This document shows, piece by piece, positions 32,865 through 43,500 of a DNA stretch of 53,126 nt; the stretch's first letter is position 1, and each line of letters begins with the position of its first letter. The notes beneath the pieces are model-generated. The model had not been told where the DNA came from. It ran no database searches and was given only the letters and a program-made list of their open reading frames with translations. A program made the position numbers and the translations under genes. The DNA is from Planctomycetota bacterium (GTDB lineage: Bacteria; Planctomycetota; UBA11346): NCBI GenBank assembly GCA_013816485.1, contig JACDEI010000036.1, forward strand, positions 1-53,126. Direction: 5' to 3'.

Positions 32865-35473
32865 GCTTCGCACTGATCACCCCCCAGACGCGCCACCTGC
32901 TACGCGAACGCTGCGACGAACTCGGCCTGCGCTTCGGTCGTGCACCGCAATGGGTCCGCCGGGTCGGCGTCATCATTGCCGCCGGCCAATTGCCGATCGA
33001 CCGTGAGCTGACGCTGCGTCAGGGCGATCGCTGCGTGATCGAACTCAGGCCTGCACCGGCACTCGATGACCTGCGCGCCCAACTCCACCTGGCCGCCGCC
33101 TCACTGGTCGGGGAGTTGTCAGTCGGCCAGGCGATGGAAGTGGTGTTCGTCATCGCCGATGGCGCAGCAATCGTCGAGGAACTCTCATCGTCGGCGGTCC
33201 AGCCCGCCCTCAGTGGTGTCACTACCGCCACGGCGCGCATCGTTGCCTGTGCCGCTGGCCGGCTGATCGCCGCGTCGGTGCCCGAAGGGGCTGATCTGCG
33301 GGTGGCGATCGGGGATGCGGTCATCTCCGGTGCGGTGCTGGTCTACCTGGTAGCGCGCGGCATCGACGCGAGCGCAGCGCTCGCCGCGCTCGCGCGTCAG
33401 GTCGCCACCGTGCAATTGGCTGGTGTGGTCAGCGACCAACGTCGTATCGCCGCGCTCTGCGCGCATCCGGCGGTTGCGGATGGTACCGCCACCGCGGCGC
33501 TCATCGGATTGCCGATGCCACCGGCGGACATCGCCGTGCTGACACCTGGCATCCAGACCACGGTGCAGGACAGCCCAGGCCGCATCGGTTATTGGGCGGT
33601 GGGTGTGCCGCCATCGGGTCCGATGGATGATCTCGCGTTGCGCCTGGGCAATCGTGCGGTCGGGAATCCCGATCAGGCTGCCGGCCTGGAGATGACGCTT
33701 GGCGGCGTGGCGCTGCGTTTCGGACGGGCAGCGGTGATCGCACTCACGGGTGCGGTTCTTGCCGCCGATCTCGATGGCCGACCGGTCGCGTGGTGGAAGC
33801 CAATCCAAGTGCCGTCTGGCGGCGTACTGAAGCTCGGTGGTCTGGAGAACGGCGGTGTGCGCTCGTACCTCAGCGTGCGCGGTGGCATTGCAGCGCCGCT
33901 CTACCTCGGCAGTCGCAGCACCTTCACGCTCGGTGGTTTCGGCGGTCCACACGGTCGTGAACTGCGCGCTGGTGATGAACTGGCGATCAGCGATCTGTCG
34001 CCAGTGGCGGAGCCGGCGGATGTGCCGAAGGCCGTGATCCCGCGGTATGAAAAAATCTGGCGCATCGGCGTGCTCTACGGCCCGCACGGCGCTCCCGACT
34101 TCTTCAAGCCGGCGGACATCCGCGAGTTCTTCGCTGCTACGTGGAGCGTCAGTCCGCAGTCGAACCGCACCGGCGTGCGCTTGATCGGACCCAAGCCACG
34201 CTGGGCGCGCACGGATGGTGGTGAGGCCGGCCTGCATCCGTCGAACATCCACGACAACGCCTACGCCCTCGGCGCGGTGGATTTCACCGGTGATATGCCG
34301 GTGGTGCTCGGCCCCGATGGTCCCAGCCTCGGCGGTTTCGTCTGTCCGGTGGTCGTTGCCGCTGCCGAACGGTGGAAGCTCGGTCAGCTCAAGGCCGGTG
34401 ATCAGGTGCGCTTCGTGCGTCTGGATCATGCAGCGGCGCGCGAGCAGGCCGCCGCGCCTGGACGTGCACTGCCGACCGCGGCGCGACCGGAACAGGACGC
34501 GGTGCTGCATCGCCTCAAAGGAAATGCCAGCGCGCCGGCGGTATGCTACCGCCGTGCTGGTGACGAATACCTGCTGATCGAATACGGCCCGTTGGTGCTC
34601 GACCTCGGCTTGCGCATGCGCGTGTACGCCTTGGAGACCGCGCTGCGTGCCGGTGCGCTGAACGGAATCATCGACCTCACCGCCGGCATCCGTTCGCTCC
34701 AGATCCACTACGATCCGGCGATCATCGCTGAGGCCACGTTGCTGAAGCTGCTGATTGATGCGGAAGCTGTGCTGCCGGATGCGGACCATCTGGTGGTGCC
34801 ATCGCGCACCGTGCACCTGCCGTTGTCGTGGGATGATCCGGCGACCCAGAAGGCCATCGACATTTACATGCGCACGGTGCGCAAGGATGCGCCGTGGTGC
34901 CCGTCGAACCTGGAATTCATCCGCCGCGTCAACGGTCTCGACTCCATCGACGACGTGCAGCGCACGGTCTTCAACGCCGAGTACCTGGTGCTGGGCCTCG
35001 GCGATGTCTACCTCGGTGCACCAGTCGCAACGCCGGTAGATCCACGCCATCGCTTGGTCACCACCAAATACAACCCGGCACGCACCTGGACGCCAGAAAA
35101 CGCCGTCGGTATCGGCGGTGCCTATATGTGCGTCTACGGCATGGAAGGCCCAGGTGGGTACCAGTTTGTCGGCCGCACGGTGCAGATGTGGAACTCCTGG
35201 CGCGCCACCGCGGACTTCGCCAAGGGCACGCCGTGGCTGCTGCGCCAATTCGATCGCATTCGCTTCTATCCGGTGAGCGCCGAGGAACTGCTGCGCCTGC
35301 GTGAGGAGTTCCCGCGCGGCCGCCTCAAATTGCGCATCGAGGACGGTGAGTTCTCGCTCGCCAAGTACCGGCGCTTCCTGGCGGACAACGATCGTGAGAT
35401 CACCGCCTTCACCAAGAAACGTGACGCGGCGTTTGCTGCCGAACGCGCGCGCTGGCAGCAGGCCGGAACGTGA
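32861..35473 (+). CDS. Reduced urea/guanidine carboxylase homologue lacking ATP-grasp core and biotin carrier
   Basis: Predicted 870 aa; full urea/guanidine carboxylases are about 1200 aa (biotin carboxylase, two carboxyltransferase halves, biotin carrier). The carboxyltransferase parts are clear: AHS2/KipA-like from about 224 ([31 protein letters not shown]) and AHS1/KipI-like from about 560 ([23 protein letters not shown]), with the urea-carboxylase-specific [15 protein letters not shown] and [16 protein letters not shown] stretches. Residues 1-215 look like a decayed C-terminal half of biotin carboxylase ([26 protein letters not shown]), without the glycine-rich ATP loop or the EMN-R-QVEHP catalytic motif. 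The protein ends in the usual pre-carrier helix; no MKM-type biotin site exists. The frame is intact, and the ATG overlaps the previous stop (ATGA), leaving no room for a lost N-terminus. Could work with a carboxylase or carrier in trans, or have changed function. Confidence 0.85.
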   Translation: MSFALITPQTRHLLRERCDELGLRFGRAPQWVRRVGVIIAAGQLPIDRELTLRQGDRCVIELRPAPALDDLRAQLHLAAASLVGELSVGQAMEVVFVIADGAAIVEELSSSAVQPALSGVTTATARIVACAAGRLIAASVPEGADLRVAIGDAVISGAVLVYLVARGIDASAALAALARQVATVQLAGVVSDQRRIAALCAHPAVADGTATAALIGLPMPPADIAVLTPGIQTTVQDSPGRIGYWAVGVPPSGPMDDLALRLGNRAVGNPDQAAGLEMTLGGVALRFGRAAVIALTGAVLAADLDGRPVAWWKPIQVPSGGVLKLGGLENGGVRSYLSVRGGIAAPLYLGSRSTFTLGGFGGPHGRELRAGDELAISDLSPVAEPADVPKAVIPRYEKIWRIGVLYGPHGAPDFFKPADIREFFAATWSVSPQSNRTGVRLIGPKPRWARTDGGEAGLHPSNIHDNAYALGAVDFTGDMPVVLGPDGPSLGGFVCPVVVAAAERWKLGQLKAGDQVRFVRLDHAAAREQAAAPGRALPTAARPEQDAVLHRLKGNASAPAVCYRRAGDEYLLIEYGPLVLDLGLRMRVYALETALRAGALNGIIDLTAGIRSLQIHYDPAIIAEATLLKLLIDAEAVLPDADHLVVPSRTVHLPLSWDDPATQKAIDIYMRTVRKDAPWCPSNLEFIRRVNGLDSIDDVQRTVFNAEYLVLGLGDVYLGAPVATPVDPRHRLVTTKYNPARTWTPENAVGIGGAYMCVYGMEGPGGYQFVGRTVQMWNSWRATADFAKGTPWLLRQFDRIRFYPVSAEELLRLREEFPRGRLKLRIEDGEFSLAKYRRFLADNDREITAFTKKRDAAFAAERARWQQAGT

Positions 35474-35496
35474 GATGAGAAACCAAAGCATGAAAC

Positions 35497-35584
35497 CTAG
35501 CCACAGAGGCCACAGAGAGCACAGAGGAATGACAGCCTCTTCAACTCTGTGGCCTCTGTGGCCTCTGTGGCCCTCTGTGGCTAG
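35497..35584. repeat. Class II tandem-repeat hairpin (9-bp unit CACAGAGGC)
   Basis: Left arm 35497-35526 (ctagccacagagg edge, then CACAGAG cores) and right arm 35546-35584 (CTCTGTGGC units, edge ggctag) form a long stem around a 20-base loop. It ends 31 bases before the allophanate hydrolase start, inside the presumed operon. Confidence 0.88.
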
Positions 35585-35615
35585 ATTTTCTGTCTTCAAG
35601 AAACGGTGATCTGGC

Positions 35616-37385
35616 ATGAGTCGTGTGATTGCTGATCTTGCTGCACGTTACCGCGCCGGGGCCACGCCCGCAGAGGTCGTGGCGTCGACCTACGATCGTA
35701 TCGCCGCGCACGACGATCCGGCGTTGTTCATCCGCCTATTGCCGCATGAGCAGGCTCAGGCCTATGCGCGGGCGTTGCACGGACGTGATCCAGCGAGTCT
35801 GCCGTTGTTCGGTGTTCCCTTTGTCATCAAGGACAACATCGATCTCGCTGGTGTCCCGACCACTGCGGCCTGTCCGGCGTTTGCCTACACCCCAATGGTC
35901 AGCGCGACGGCAGTCGAACGGCTGATCGCCGCCGGGGCTATTCCGATCGGCAAGACTAACCTCGACCAATTTGCCACCGGCTTGGTGGGCGTGCGCTCAC
36001 CGTATGGCGTGCCGCGCAATGTGCTGAATCCCACGATCATTCCCGGTGGTTCCAGTTCCGGTTCCGGCTGTGCGGTCGCCGCTGGTCTGGTGCCGTTTGC
36101 ACTCGGCACCGACACCGCCGGCTCCGGCCGTGTGCCGGCGGCGATGGGCAACATCGTTGGACTCAAGCCGAGCTGCGGACTGGTCAGCACCCGCGGCGTG
36201 GTGCCTGCCGTGCGCAGTCTTGATTGTGTCAGTGTGTTCGCGTCGTGTGTTGCGGATGCCAAGGCTGTCCTCGACATCATCGGCGCGTTCGATGCGGCGG
36301 ATCCGTTCTCGCGTCGAACGCAGCCGGCGCGTCCAGCGACGAAGGCCACTCGCATCGGCATTCCCTCGGATGCCGTACTCGCGACCTGCGTGCCAGCCGT
36401 ACGCACGGCGTTCGCCACCGCCTGCATCAGCCTGCGTGCGCTGGGCTGCCCGGTGGTCGAGATCGACTACACGCCGTTCGCGGATGCCGCCGAGTCGCTC
36501 TACGGCGGCGCGTGGGTCGCGGAACGCACGGCGGGTGTCGGTGACTTCATCGCTGCCCATCCGGATGAATGCCATCCGGTGGTGCGCGACATCGTCCTGG
36601 GGGGGCGTACCGCCACGGCGGTGTCAGCGCATCGTGACCGCTATCGTTTACTCGAATTGCGTCGCGCGGCGGAGGCTGCCTGGGCACTCTGCGATGTCAT
36701 CGCGCTGCCTACCGTGCCAGAATATCCGACGGTGAACGCGGTGTTGGCCGATCCGGTGAAGCTCAACAGCCGTCTCGGCATCTTCACCAACTTCGCCAAC
36801 CTCCTCGACACCGCGGCGCTGAGCGTGCCGGTGGGAACCATGGCCGATGGTTTGGCGGCGAGCGTGACGTTGTTTGCACCGGCTTGGAGCGACGCGTTCC
36901 TCGCCGACCTCGGTGCAGCGCTGCATGCGCGGGTTGGTCATGGTCTGGGCAACGATCGCGCGGCATCTGTGCCGGCAGCACGTCCACCGTCGGGCTCGGG
37001 CGTGACGTTGGCCGTCGTCGGCGCGCACCTCACCGGCCAGCCGCTGAATCGCCAACTGACCGACCACGGAGCACAGTTGGAGGAGACCACGCGTACCGCC
37101 GCGAAGTACCGGCTCTACCACCTACCGACCACGCCGCCGAAACCCGGCATGGTGCGCGTGGCCGAAGGTGGTGGCCACATCCAGGTCGAAGTCTGGCGCC
37201 TTGATGAAACGGCCTTCGGCCGTTTCGTCGCCAGCATCCCGATGCCGCTCGGCATCGGCCGCATCGAGTTGGAAGATGGTCGCGTGGTGAACGGATTCGT
37301 CTGTGAATCCTATGGCGTGGTCGGCTGCGCCGACATCACCAGCCACGGTGGTTGGCGCGCGTTCCGCAAGGCGACCGGGATCTGA
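35616..37385 (+). CDS. Allophanate hydrolase
   Basis: Predicted 589 aa, close to the usual ~600. Amidase-signature domain (about 1-440) with K72 (VIKDNIDL), cis-Ser region GGSSSGSG (146-148) and nucleophile S170 (TAGSGRVP). The C-terminal domain (about 465-589: VVGAHLTGQPLNRQL, YRLYHL, VEVWRL, GFVCESYG, GWRAF) is specific to allophanate hydrolases. It splits allophanate to ammonia and carbon dioxide, the last step of both urea- and guanidine-carboxylase routes. All catalytic residues are present, so this step looks functional even though the upstream carboxylase homologue is reduced. The ribosome site is weak. Confidence 0.93.
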   Translation: MSRVIADLAARYRAGATPAEVVASTYDRIAAHDDPALFIRLLPHEQAQAYARALHGRDPASLPLFGVPFVIKDNIDLAGVPTTAACPAFAYTPMVSATAVERLIAAGAIPIGKTNLDQFATGLVGVRSPYGVPRNVLNPTIIPGGSSSGSGCAVAAGLVPFALGTDTAGSGRVPAAMGNIVGLKPSCGLVSTRGVVPAVRSLDCVSVFASCVADAKAVLDIIGAFDAADPFSRRTQPARPATKATRIGIPSDAVLATCVPAVRTAFATACISLRALGCPVVEIDYTPFADAAESLYGGAWVAERTAGVGDFIAAHPDECHPVVRDIVLGGRTATAVSAHRDRYRLLELRRAAEAAWALCDVIALPTVPEYPTVNAVLADPVKLNSRLGIFTNFANLLDTAALSVPVGTMADGLAASVTLFAPAWSDAFLADLGAALHARVGHGLGNDRAASVPAARPPSGSGVTLAVVGAHLTGQPLNRQLTDHGAQLEETTRTAAKYRLYHLPTTPPKPGMVRVAEGGGHIQVEVWRLDETAFGRFVASIPMPLGIGRIELEDGRVVNGFVCESYGVVGCADITSHGGWRAFRKATGI

Positions 37386-37489
37386 CCCTGGGGGCGCGGA
37401 CTTCAGTCTGCGCAGTGTTATTTCTCCTAGGTGATCGCTGATCTGCGGAATCAACGTCGCTGCGCAGACTGAAGTCCGCCCCCCCAGGG
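37386..37489. repeat. Class I palindrome, family B
   Basis: Left arm 37386-37414 (ccctgggggcgcggac start) and right arm 37461-37489 are inverted copies. The left arm is the same sequence as at 31173, with a different spacer. It starts immediately after the stop codon of allophanate hydrolase, so its hairpin may also end that transcript. Confidence 0.88.
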
Positions 37490-37540
37490 CGCCATTTCTG
37501 CCGTTGGCCGTTGCCAGTGATGACGGCATGCTCCATTCCA

Positions 37541-37867
37541 ATGCCGACCATCGTCACCGTCCTCACTGGCACCGGCCTGGTTTTGCAAATCCCGGTGATG
37601 GTAGTGGCCGTCGTTCTGATCCTTGCTGGGCGTCAGAGCGGCCCACATGCGGGCAATGCCGCACTCGCGCTGGCATTGCCGTTTGCGGTGTGCGCCCTGG
37701 TCGCGGCGGTTGGCGTGTTGATGAACCTCGGCACCGGCGTGTGGAGCTTTGCCAGCGAAGGGGGGAGATCCGCTGGCTGGACCTGGGTACGTTGGTCGTC
37801 GGTCGTGGTGCTGATCGGTTGGTCGCTCGTCGCAGCGATCATGCTCTTACGCAGCGCAGGCGATTGA
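37541..37867 (+). CDS. Small multi-span membrane protein
   Basis: Predicted 108 aa with three clear hydrophobic helices: IVTVLTGTGLVLQIPVMVVAVVLIL, AALALALPFAVCALVAAVGVLMNL and WSSVVVLIGWSLVAAIMLL. A short polar stretch with WSFASEGGRSAGW lies between the second and third. No family was recognised. Start uncertain: ATG at 37541 is preferred; a TTG 30 bases upstream is in frame. Followed 54 bases later by the sugar kinase gene. Confidence 0.55.
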   Translation: MPTIVTVLTGTGLVLQIPVMVVAVVLILAGRQSGPHAGNAALALALPFAVCALVAAVGVLMNLGTGVWSFASEGGRSAGWTWVRWSSVVVLIGWSLVAAIMLLRSAGD

Positions 37868-37920
37868 ATGGGTGATGGTCGACGAATTGCCAATCACCAT
37901 GTATCCACGGGGAGCCGTCC

Positions 37921-38853
37921 ATGAATCAGCCACCCACCACTGCGCGTGATCACCAGCAAACACCGACATCCCAACCACTAATGGTCGGACTTGGCGAGAT
38001 CCTGTGGGATCTGCTGCCGGGTGGCCGCCAGGTCGGTGGTGCGCCGGCGAACGTCGCGTGGCAGGCGGCTCAACTCGGGCTGCGCTCGGTGGTGGTCAGC
38101 GCCGTCGGCGATGACGATTTGGGACGCGGCGTGATGACCCACCTGGAAACCCTGGGCATTGACCGCAGCCACGTGGCGATCGATCCACAACATCCGACCG
38201 GAACCGCTGGGGTGGTGCTTGATGCCGCGGGCAATTCGACCTTCACCATCACTGAAGGTGTGGCGTGGGACCACATCGTTTTGCAGGCCGATATGCCGCA
38301 ATTGGCGGTGCAGGCTGACGCCGTGTGTGTTGGCTCCTTGGCCCAGCGCGGGGCGGTGTCGCGCTCGACCATCCAGGCATTCCTGGCCGCGACGCGCCCT
38401 GACTGTCTGCGCATCTACGACGTCAACCTGCGCCAGCACTACTACAGCCGCGAGATCCTCCATCGCACGCTCGGTGCTTGCCAGGTGGTCAAGCTCAACG
38501 ATCAGGAATGGCCGGTGGTGGCGCGCCTGCTCGATCTGTCAGAAGATCTGCGCTCTGGCGCTGCGGCGATGCTGCAGCGTTACGACCTGCGGCTGGTAGC
38601 AGTGACCTGTGGCGCAAACGGCAGTGTGTTGTGCGATGCCGCCGGTCTGCACGAGCACTCTGGTTCAGACGTCACGGTGGTCGACACCATCGGAGCCGGC
38701 GACGCCTTCACCGCTGCGCTTATCGTTGGTCTATTACGTGGATTGCCGATCGACACCGTCCATGCACTTGCCGCGCGTACGGCAGCCTTCGTCTGCACCC
38801 AGGCTGGCGCGACACCACGATTGCCGGCGGAGTTGATCGCGGCGTTCGCTTGA
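37921..38853 (+). CDS. PfkB-family carbohydrate kinase (fructokinase-like)
   Basis: Predicted 310 aa. Family hallmarks: N-terminal GLGEILWDLLPGGRQVGGAPANVAWQAAQLG (sugar-binding GGAPAN), GDDDLGRGVM, YDVNLRQHYY, LNDQEW, and the C-terminal ATP/catalytic signature VDTIGAGDAFTAAL with the catalytic Asp. It phosphorylates a sugar, probably fructose or a related ketose, with ATP in the cytoplasm. The first ~20 residues are Gln/Thr/Pro-rich and not conserved. GGGGAG is 5-6 bases before the ATG. Convergent with the hypothetical gene at 38863. Confidence 0.88.
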   Translation: MNQPPTTARDHQQTPTSQPLMVGLGEILWDLLPGGRQVGGAPANVAWQAAQLGLRSVVVSAVGDDDLGRGVMTHLETLGIDRSHVAIDPQHPTGTAGVVLDAAGNSTFTITEGVAWDHIVLQADMPQLAVQADAVCVGSLAQRGAVSRSTIQAFLAATRPDCLRIYDVNLRQHYYSREILHRTLGACQVVKLNDQEWPVVARLLDLSEDLRSGAAAMLQRYDLRLVAVTCGANGSVLCDAAGLHEHSGSDVTVVDTIGAGDAFTAALIVGLLRGLPIDTVHALAARTAAFVCTQAGATPRLPAELIAAFA

Positions 38854-38862
38854 GACTGCTCC

Positions 38863-39222
38863 TCAGCGCGCAACCACGACATAGATCAGCACGCCGAGAA
38901 CGATGAGCACGGCGATCGCCAACATGGTGCGGCGGGAACTCTGCCGCGTCTGCACGTCTGCGAGGACGGCGCGCTGACCTTCGGTGAACCCGGCCAAGTA
39001 CAGCGGCGATGCCGGCGGACAGGGTGGTGGTTCGCCAGTGCCGGCGACTGCCACGTCGCTTCCGTGTTGCAGGCCCTGGGCGATTTCCGCCAGCAGTTCA
39101 GCGGCGTGTGCTTGCGGCACCCCCATCTCAATCAGGTGCTCGATGACGACGGCATCCGCGACGCGGAACTTTCGTCCGTTGGCGACTAGTCGTACCAGGG
39201 CAGTGATGACCTCGGGTGACAT
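38863..39222 (-). CDS. Hypothetical tail-anchored membrane protein
   Basis: Predicted 119 aa. The N-terminal half is helical (ITALVRLVANGRKFRVADAVVIEHLIEMGVPQAHAAELLAEIAQGL), the middle Pro/Gly-rich, and the C-terminus a single hydrophobic helix (TMLAIAVLIVLGVLIYVVVA) ending in Arg, so it is probably tail-anchored in the inner membrane. No family was recognised. It starts 19 bases after the stop of the Tat-exported protein on the same strand, suggesting cotranscription. Confidence 0.65.
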   Translation of the reverse strand: MSPEVITALVRLVANGRKFRVADAVVIEHLIEMGVPQAHAAELLAEIAQGLQHGSDVAVAGTGEPPPCPPASPLYLAGFTEGQRAVLADVQTRQSSRRTMLAIAVLIVLGVLIYVVVAR

Positions 39223-39240
39223 CGCGGAGCCTGCCCGTGC

Positions 39241-40344
39241 TTAAGCTTTGGGCCCGAGTCCCAGCACGTTCTTGCAGTAGGTGATGCTGCGTTCGATCTG
39301 GAACTGCTGGAACTCCGCGTCGGTGGCGAAGGTGCCTTTGCCCGCGTCGAGCGCCTTGCCTTTTTTGGCCAACGCAATGAAGCGTGCCAGGTCAGCGGCG
39401 GTGCGCCCGGGCCACAACTTCATGAATTCTGGATCGAAGTAAGCGATCTCGCGGTTGAAGCCGCCGATGGTTTCGATGTGTACCGGCACGCCTGGGCACA
39501 ACTTCTCGAAGGCGTCGAAGAACGCGGTGAGGTCAACCACGCCGTCGCCCATCGCCACCCACTGCACGGTCGCGCCCTTGGGTGATTCCCAGATCATCGA
39601 GTCGCGCAGGCTGGTGGTCAGGGTGTAGGGGGCGAGGTTGATCAGCGTGGTCATGGGGTCCTCCATGGTCCACACACCGTTGCCGATATCCATGTTGGCA
39701 CCGACGTAGCTCTTGCCCGCGGCTTCGATCAGCTCGACCAGTTCGTTCGACTGCATGTCGCCGGCGTGATTTTCGATCGCGATCTTCACGCCGAGTTCTT
39801 CGCTGCGGCCCTTGAGTGCCTTGCACACCGCGACGGTGTCGGCGATGCGCGCTTGGATGCCACCGTCGGTCGAGCGGTCATGGCCAGCACCCAGGATGAA
39901 CCGCGCTACCGGCGAGCCGAGGGCTTTGGCCATACGCAGGACAAGCGCACCGTGTTCTTCGGCTGTGCCCCAGGTGTTTTTGAACGACTTCGAGGTCGGA
40001 CAGATCGACCACGAGCCGAGTTGGATCTGGATGCCGAGGTCGGCAGCCTTTTTCTTCAGGTCAGTAAGGTAACCGTCGTCCTGCTTCTCGAACGCGTCGA
40101 GGTCGGTGATGAACAACGAATCAGTCTTCAGGCTCGCGGCGTAGTCGATCAACGCCGGCGCCTTCCACTTCATCGCCCGCACGGCGAAGTTGTCGATGCC
40201 GAGTTTGATGCCGCGGTTGCGCACCGGCGCGGGCGCAGCCGGTGCATCAGCGGCGAATGCGCGCGGCAACAGCGCGCTGGCGGCGAGCGTGGCGGAAAAA
40301 GCGGCGGAGAGAGCGAGCACGTCACGGCGCGAGAGGATGGTCAT
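39241..40344 (-). CDS. Tat-exported sugar isomerase/epimerase-like TIM-barrel protein
   Basis: Predicted 367 aa. The N-terminal SRRDVLALSAAFSATLAASALLPRAFA is a twin-arginine signal. The remainder has AP-endonuclease-2/xylose-isomerase-like TIM-barrel strands: KLGIDNFAVRAM, IQIQLGSWSICP, ARFILGAG, VKIAIENHAGDMQSNELVELIE, VGANMDIGNG, VPVHIETIG. The Glu in AIENHAG and the Asp in NMDIGN are the likely metal ligands of the family. Related exported proteins are numerous in planctomycetes; the substrate is unknown. Its export would depend on Tat, whose TatA subunit is encoded at 16176-16502. Confidence 0.85.
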   Translation of the reverse strand: MTILSRRDVLALSAAFSATLAASALLPRAFAADAPAAPAPVRNRGIKLGIDNFAVRAMKWKAPALIDYAASLKTDSLFITDLDAFEKQDDGYLTDLKKKAADLGIQIQLGSWSICPTSKSFKNTWGTAEEHGALVLRMAKALGSPVARFILGAGHDRSTDGGIQARIADTVAVCKALKGRSEELGVKIAIENHAGDMQSNELVELIEAAGKSYVGANMDIGNGVWTMEDPMTTLINLAPYTLTTSLRDSMIWESPKGATVQWVAMGDGVVDLTAFFDAFEKLCPGVPVHIETIGGFNREIAYFDPEFMKLWPGRTAADLARFIALAKKGKALDAGKGTFATDAEFQQFQIERSITYCKNVLGLGPKA

Positions 40345-40436
40345 ACGGGGGCTTGTCGCGCTCCTGCCGCGACTGGCAACCAGGGAGGGGGCTCATCGTC
40401 CGTGAGCAGGTGGCACGGTGGATGTGGAAGGATTCT

Positions 40437-40560
40437 CCCTGGGGCGTGGGCGGCCCGCCCGCGCGTTCGTGTACGTACGCCCCTATGCGTCCATCAACGG
40501 GATGATGGTCGTTGCTGCTCACGGTCGCCTGCGCGGGCGGGCGGCCCACGCCCCCAGGGG
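40437..40560. repeat. Class I palindrome, family C
   Basis: Left arm ccctggggcgtgggcgg... (40437-40466) and right arm ...cggcccacgcccccaggg (40530-40560). Each holds the mini-hairpin gtgggcg-gcc-cgcccgc, with one G-T pair. The tip CCCTGGGGCG resembles families A and B. It separates two minus-strand genes. Confidence 0.85.
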
Positions 40561-40585
40561 ATTGCCCCCCTGGCGACGTCGCGTC

Positions 40586-43500
40586 CTACAGGCTCTTCAA
40601 ATACGCCACGATGTCCGCGACGCCCTGCGGCGTCAGGCCCATCATCTGCGGCTGGTACATCAGCGAGCGCGTCATCTTGGTCACCGAGGCGATGCGGCTC
40701 TGCGGCACGGTCTGCACCAGACCGCCCATACATTTGATGATCAGCGGATCGCTGTTCGACAACACCAAGCCGGTGATGGTCAGGCCGTCGGTGGTCTTGA
40801 CCACGCTGCCTTCGAAGCCGTGCGAGATTGTCGCCGAGGGCTCAAGGATGGCATGGATGATGGTCTCGGTGGTCTGCTGTTTGCCGAAGCTGGTCAGATC
40901 CGGGCCGTAATCGATGCCGGTCTTGCCGATGCGGTGGCAGGTCGAACAGATCGCTGCGCTCGCCTGACCACGGGTGGCATCTCCGGTCAGCTTGGCGATC
41001 TCAGCCGCTGGTGGCAGGGCAGGAGCATCCTTCAATTCCGGCGGCATCTCGACTGCGACCAGCTTGACCTTCTCCGGATCGTAGAGGCCGAGGGCCTTCA
41101 GGCTGCCGTCGATGTCGTATTCCTTCCAGTTGTTGCCCTTGCGGTTCATCAGCCACCACTTGGCGAGGTCCTTCAGCGAGAAGTCCTTGGCGTGCGCGAG
41201 TTCGAGCATCGCGCCAGCGGCGCTACGCCCAGGCGCGAAGGCCAACGCGGTGAGTGCGTGTTTACGTTGGTCATTGGTCAGGCCGCTCGCCAGCGCGCGC
41301 GCCTTGAGGTCGGTCACCGCTTCGGCGGGATGCAGACGCCAGGCGATGCCGGCGAAGGCGTCGCTCCAGCTTTCCGCGGGTCCACCCATGCTCTTGGCGA
41401 GTTCGGCGTACACCTGCGCTTCCTTGCCGGTGCAGCCCAGGCCGAACGCTTCCAGATAGGAGCGATCCTTGCCGTCATACTGTTTGCCGATGATCGCCAG
41501 GATCGCCACGCTCTGCGCAGCCGGAACATCGCGCAGGGTCAGCGCTACTTCGCGCCGCACGGCGGACGAAGCATCGCTCGCCATCGCCGCCGCCATCGCC
41601 AACACGTTGTGCTCGGCACGGCGCAGGGCGCGGTAGGCGACCAAGCGTTGGCCGGCATCAGTGGATTTCAGCCATGGCGTGACCGCAGCGATGCCGCTGT
41701 CGCCCATCTGCGCAAGCAGCCACGCGGCGCGTGCGGCGAGGTACGGATTCGCATCCTTCAGCAGCATAGCGACCGCGGGCACCGCTTTGGCACCCTGGGC
41801 CTTCAGACGGGTGAAGCCGAGGTTGCGCACGTTGGGCGAGGGATTTTTCAGCGCGGTGATTTGACCATCGGTGGTGGCGAGGTCGAACTTGGGCACCTGC
41901 GACTTGAAACCCTTGGGCGCGATGCGGTAGATTGAGCCGCTGATGCCGTCGTCACGCGTGCCGTGGCCGCCGACACCCGGATCGAACCAGTCGGCGACAT
42001 AGATCGCGCCGTCAGGACCGACACACACATCGCTGGGACGGAACATGGTCTTGAGGTCGCCGGTGGCCTTGCCGCCGAGGAAGTCCGAACCCGCCCATTC
42101 CTTTTCCTTGTTCGAGGTCAGGAAGTCCATGCGTTCGAGTTTGAAGCCGGCGCCGTCGGGCGTCGGCAGGTAGCCGAACACCACGTTTTTTCCCGCTTCG
42201 CAGGCGAGCAGCAGGCCGCGCCATTTCTCCGGCAGCGCACCGTTTTCATAGAATGCCACGCCGGTGGGCGAGCCGCCGCCGTAGACATCGCCCGGCGGCA
42301 TGGTGCCCGGATCTTCCTGACGCCAGTGCGCGGTCGGGGTGTCCTGCCCCGGACGGCGATCAGCACCCCACGAGCGTTTGCCATCGACCGACGAGAAGCC
42401 GGCGTTGCCACCTTCCATGATCGGGCCGACGCGGCAGGCAGGCGGATCATCGTTGTCGCTCTGGTAGAGATCGCCGAAGGAGTTGATCGTCTGTTCGTAG
42501 CTGTTGCGGAAATTGTGGCCGATGATGACGGCGTTGGTGCCGTCCGGATTCATGCGCACGGTCGCGCCGCCGATCCACACGTTGCCGTCGTCGCTCTTCT
42601 GACCGGCGACCTCCTGCATCATGTAGTCGCTGCCGATGCGGAAGGTCTTGCCCGACTTGTCGGTGAACTTCGCACCGCAGTTGCCATGGTTGAAGTACCA
42701 CTGGCCGTCAGGGCCGGCGGTCACGCTGTGCAGGCTGTGATCGTGCTGACGACCAGCGAAGCCGGTCAGCAGCACGTCGCGTTTGTCCACCGCGGGATCG
42801 AACACGCCGTTGCGGTCCACGTCGGTGTAGACCAGCAGGTCGGGCGGTTGCGAGACCACGATCTGGTCGCCGAGCACCGCGACGCCGAGCGGCGCGGCCA
42901 GGTGTGGTTCCTGCACGAACACCGAGGTCTTGTCGGCCACGCCATCGCCATCGGTGTCTTCCAATACCACGATGCGATCGCCGGCCTTCTGGCGACCACC
43001 CTTGCCGCGGTAGTTTACGCCCTCAGCGACGTACATCCGGCCCTGGGCGTCGAAGTCGATGTTGGTCGGGTTGTGCAGCAGCGGCGAGGTCGCCCACAGC
43101 GTCACTTCAAGTTCGTCCTGCGTGGTGAAGATCTCAGGGGGCACGAAGGTGATGCCGCTGGCCACGGCATCCTGTTTCGGCGCCTGGGTGTAGACGCGGA
43201 AGCGCATCGAGGCGTTGCTCGGCTGGCCACCGCGTTCCATACCGCCGTCGTCGATCGCCACCTTGGCGGTGAAGCGCACCACGCCGGCCGGCAGATCATA
43301 GGCGATCAGTGAGGCAGCGTGGGTACCGATGCCCTGTTCGTAGGTCTTGCCGTCCACCTTCAGCGGCCCGTTGTCGTTGGACTTGTTGACGCGGGCTTCG
43401 CCGTAACCGGTGACCGCGGATTTCCATTTCAGCGAGGTGAGGTCCTTGGTTGAGCCGTCGGCCATTACGAGCCTGGGTTCGATCCAATCCGCCCAGTCGC

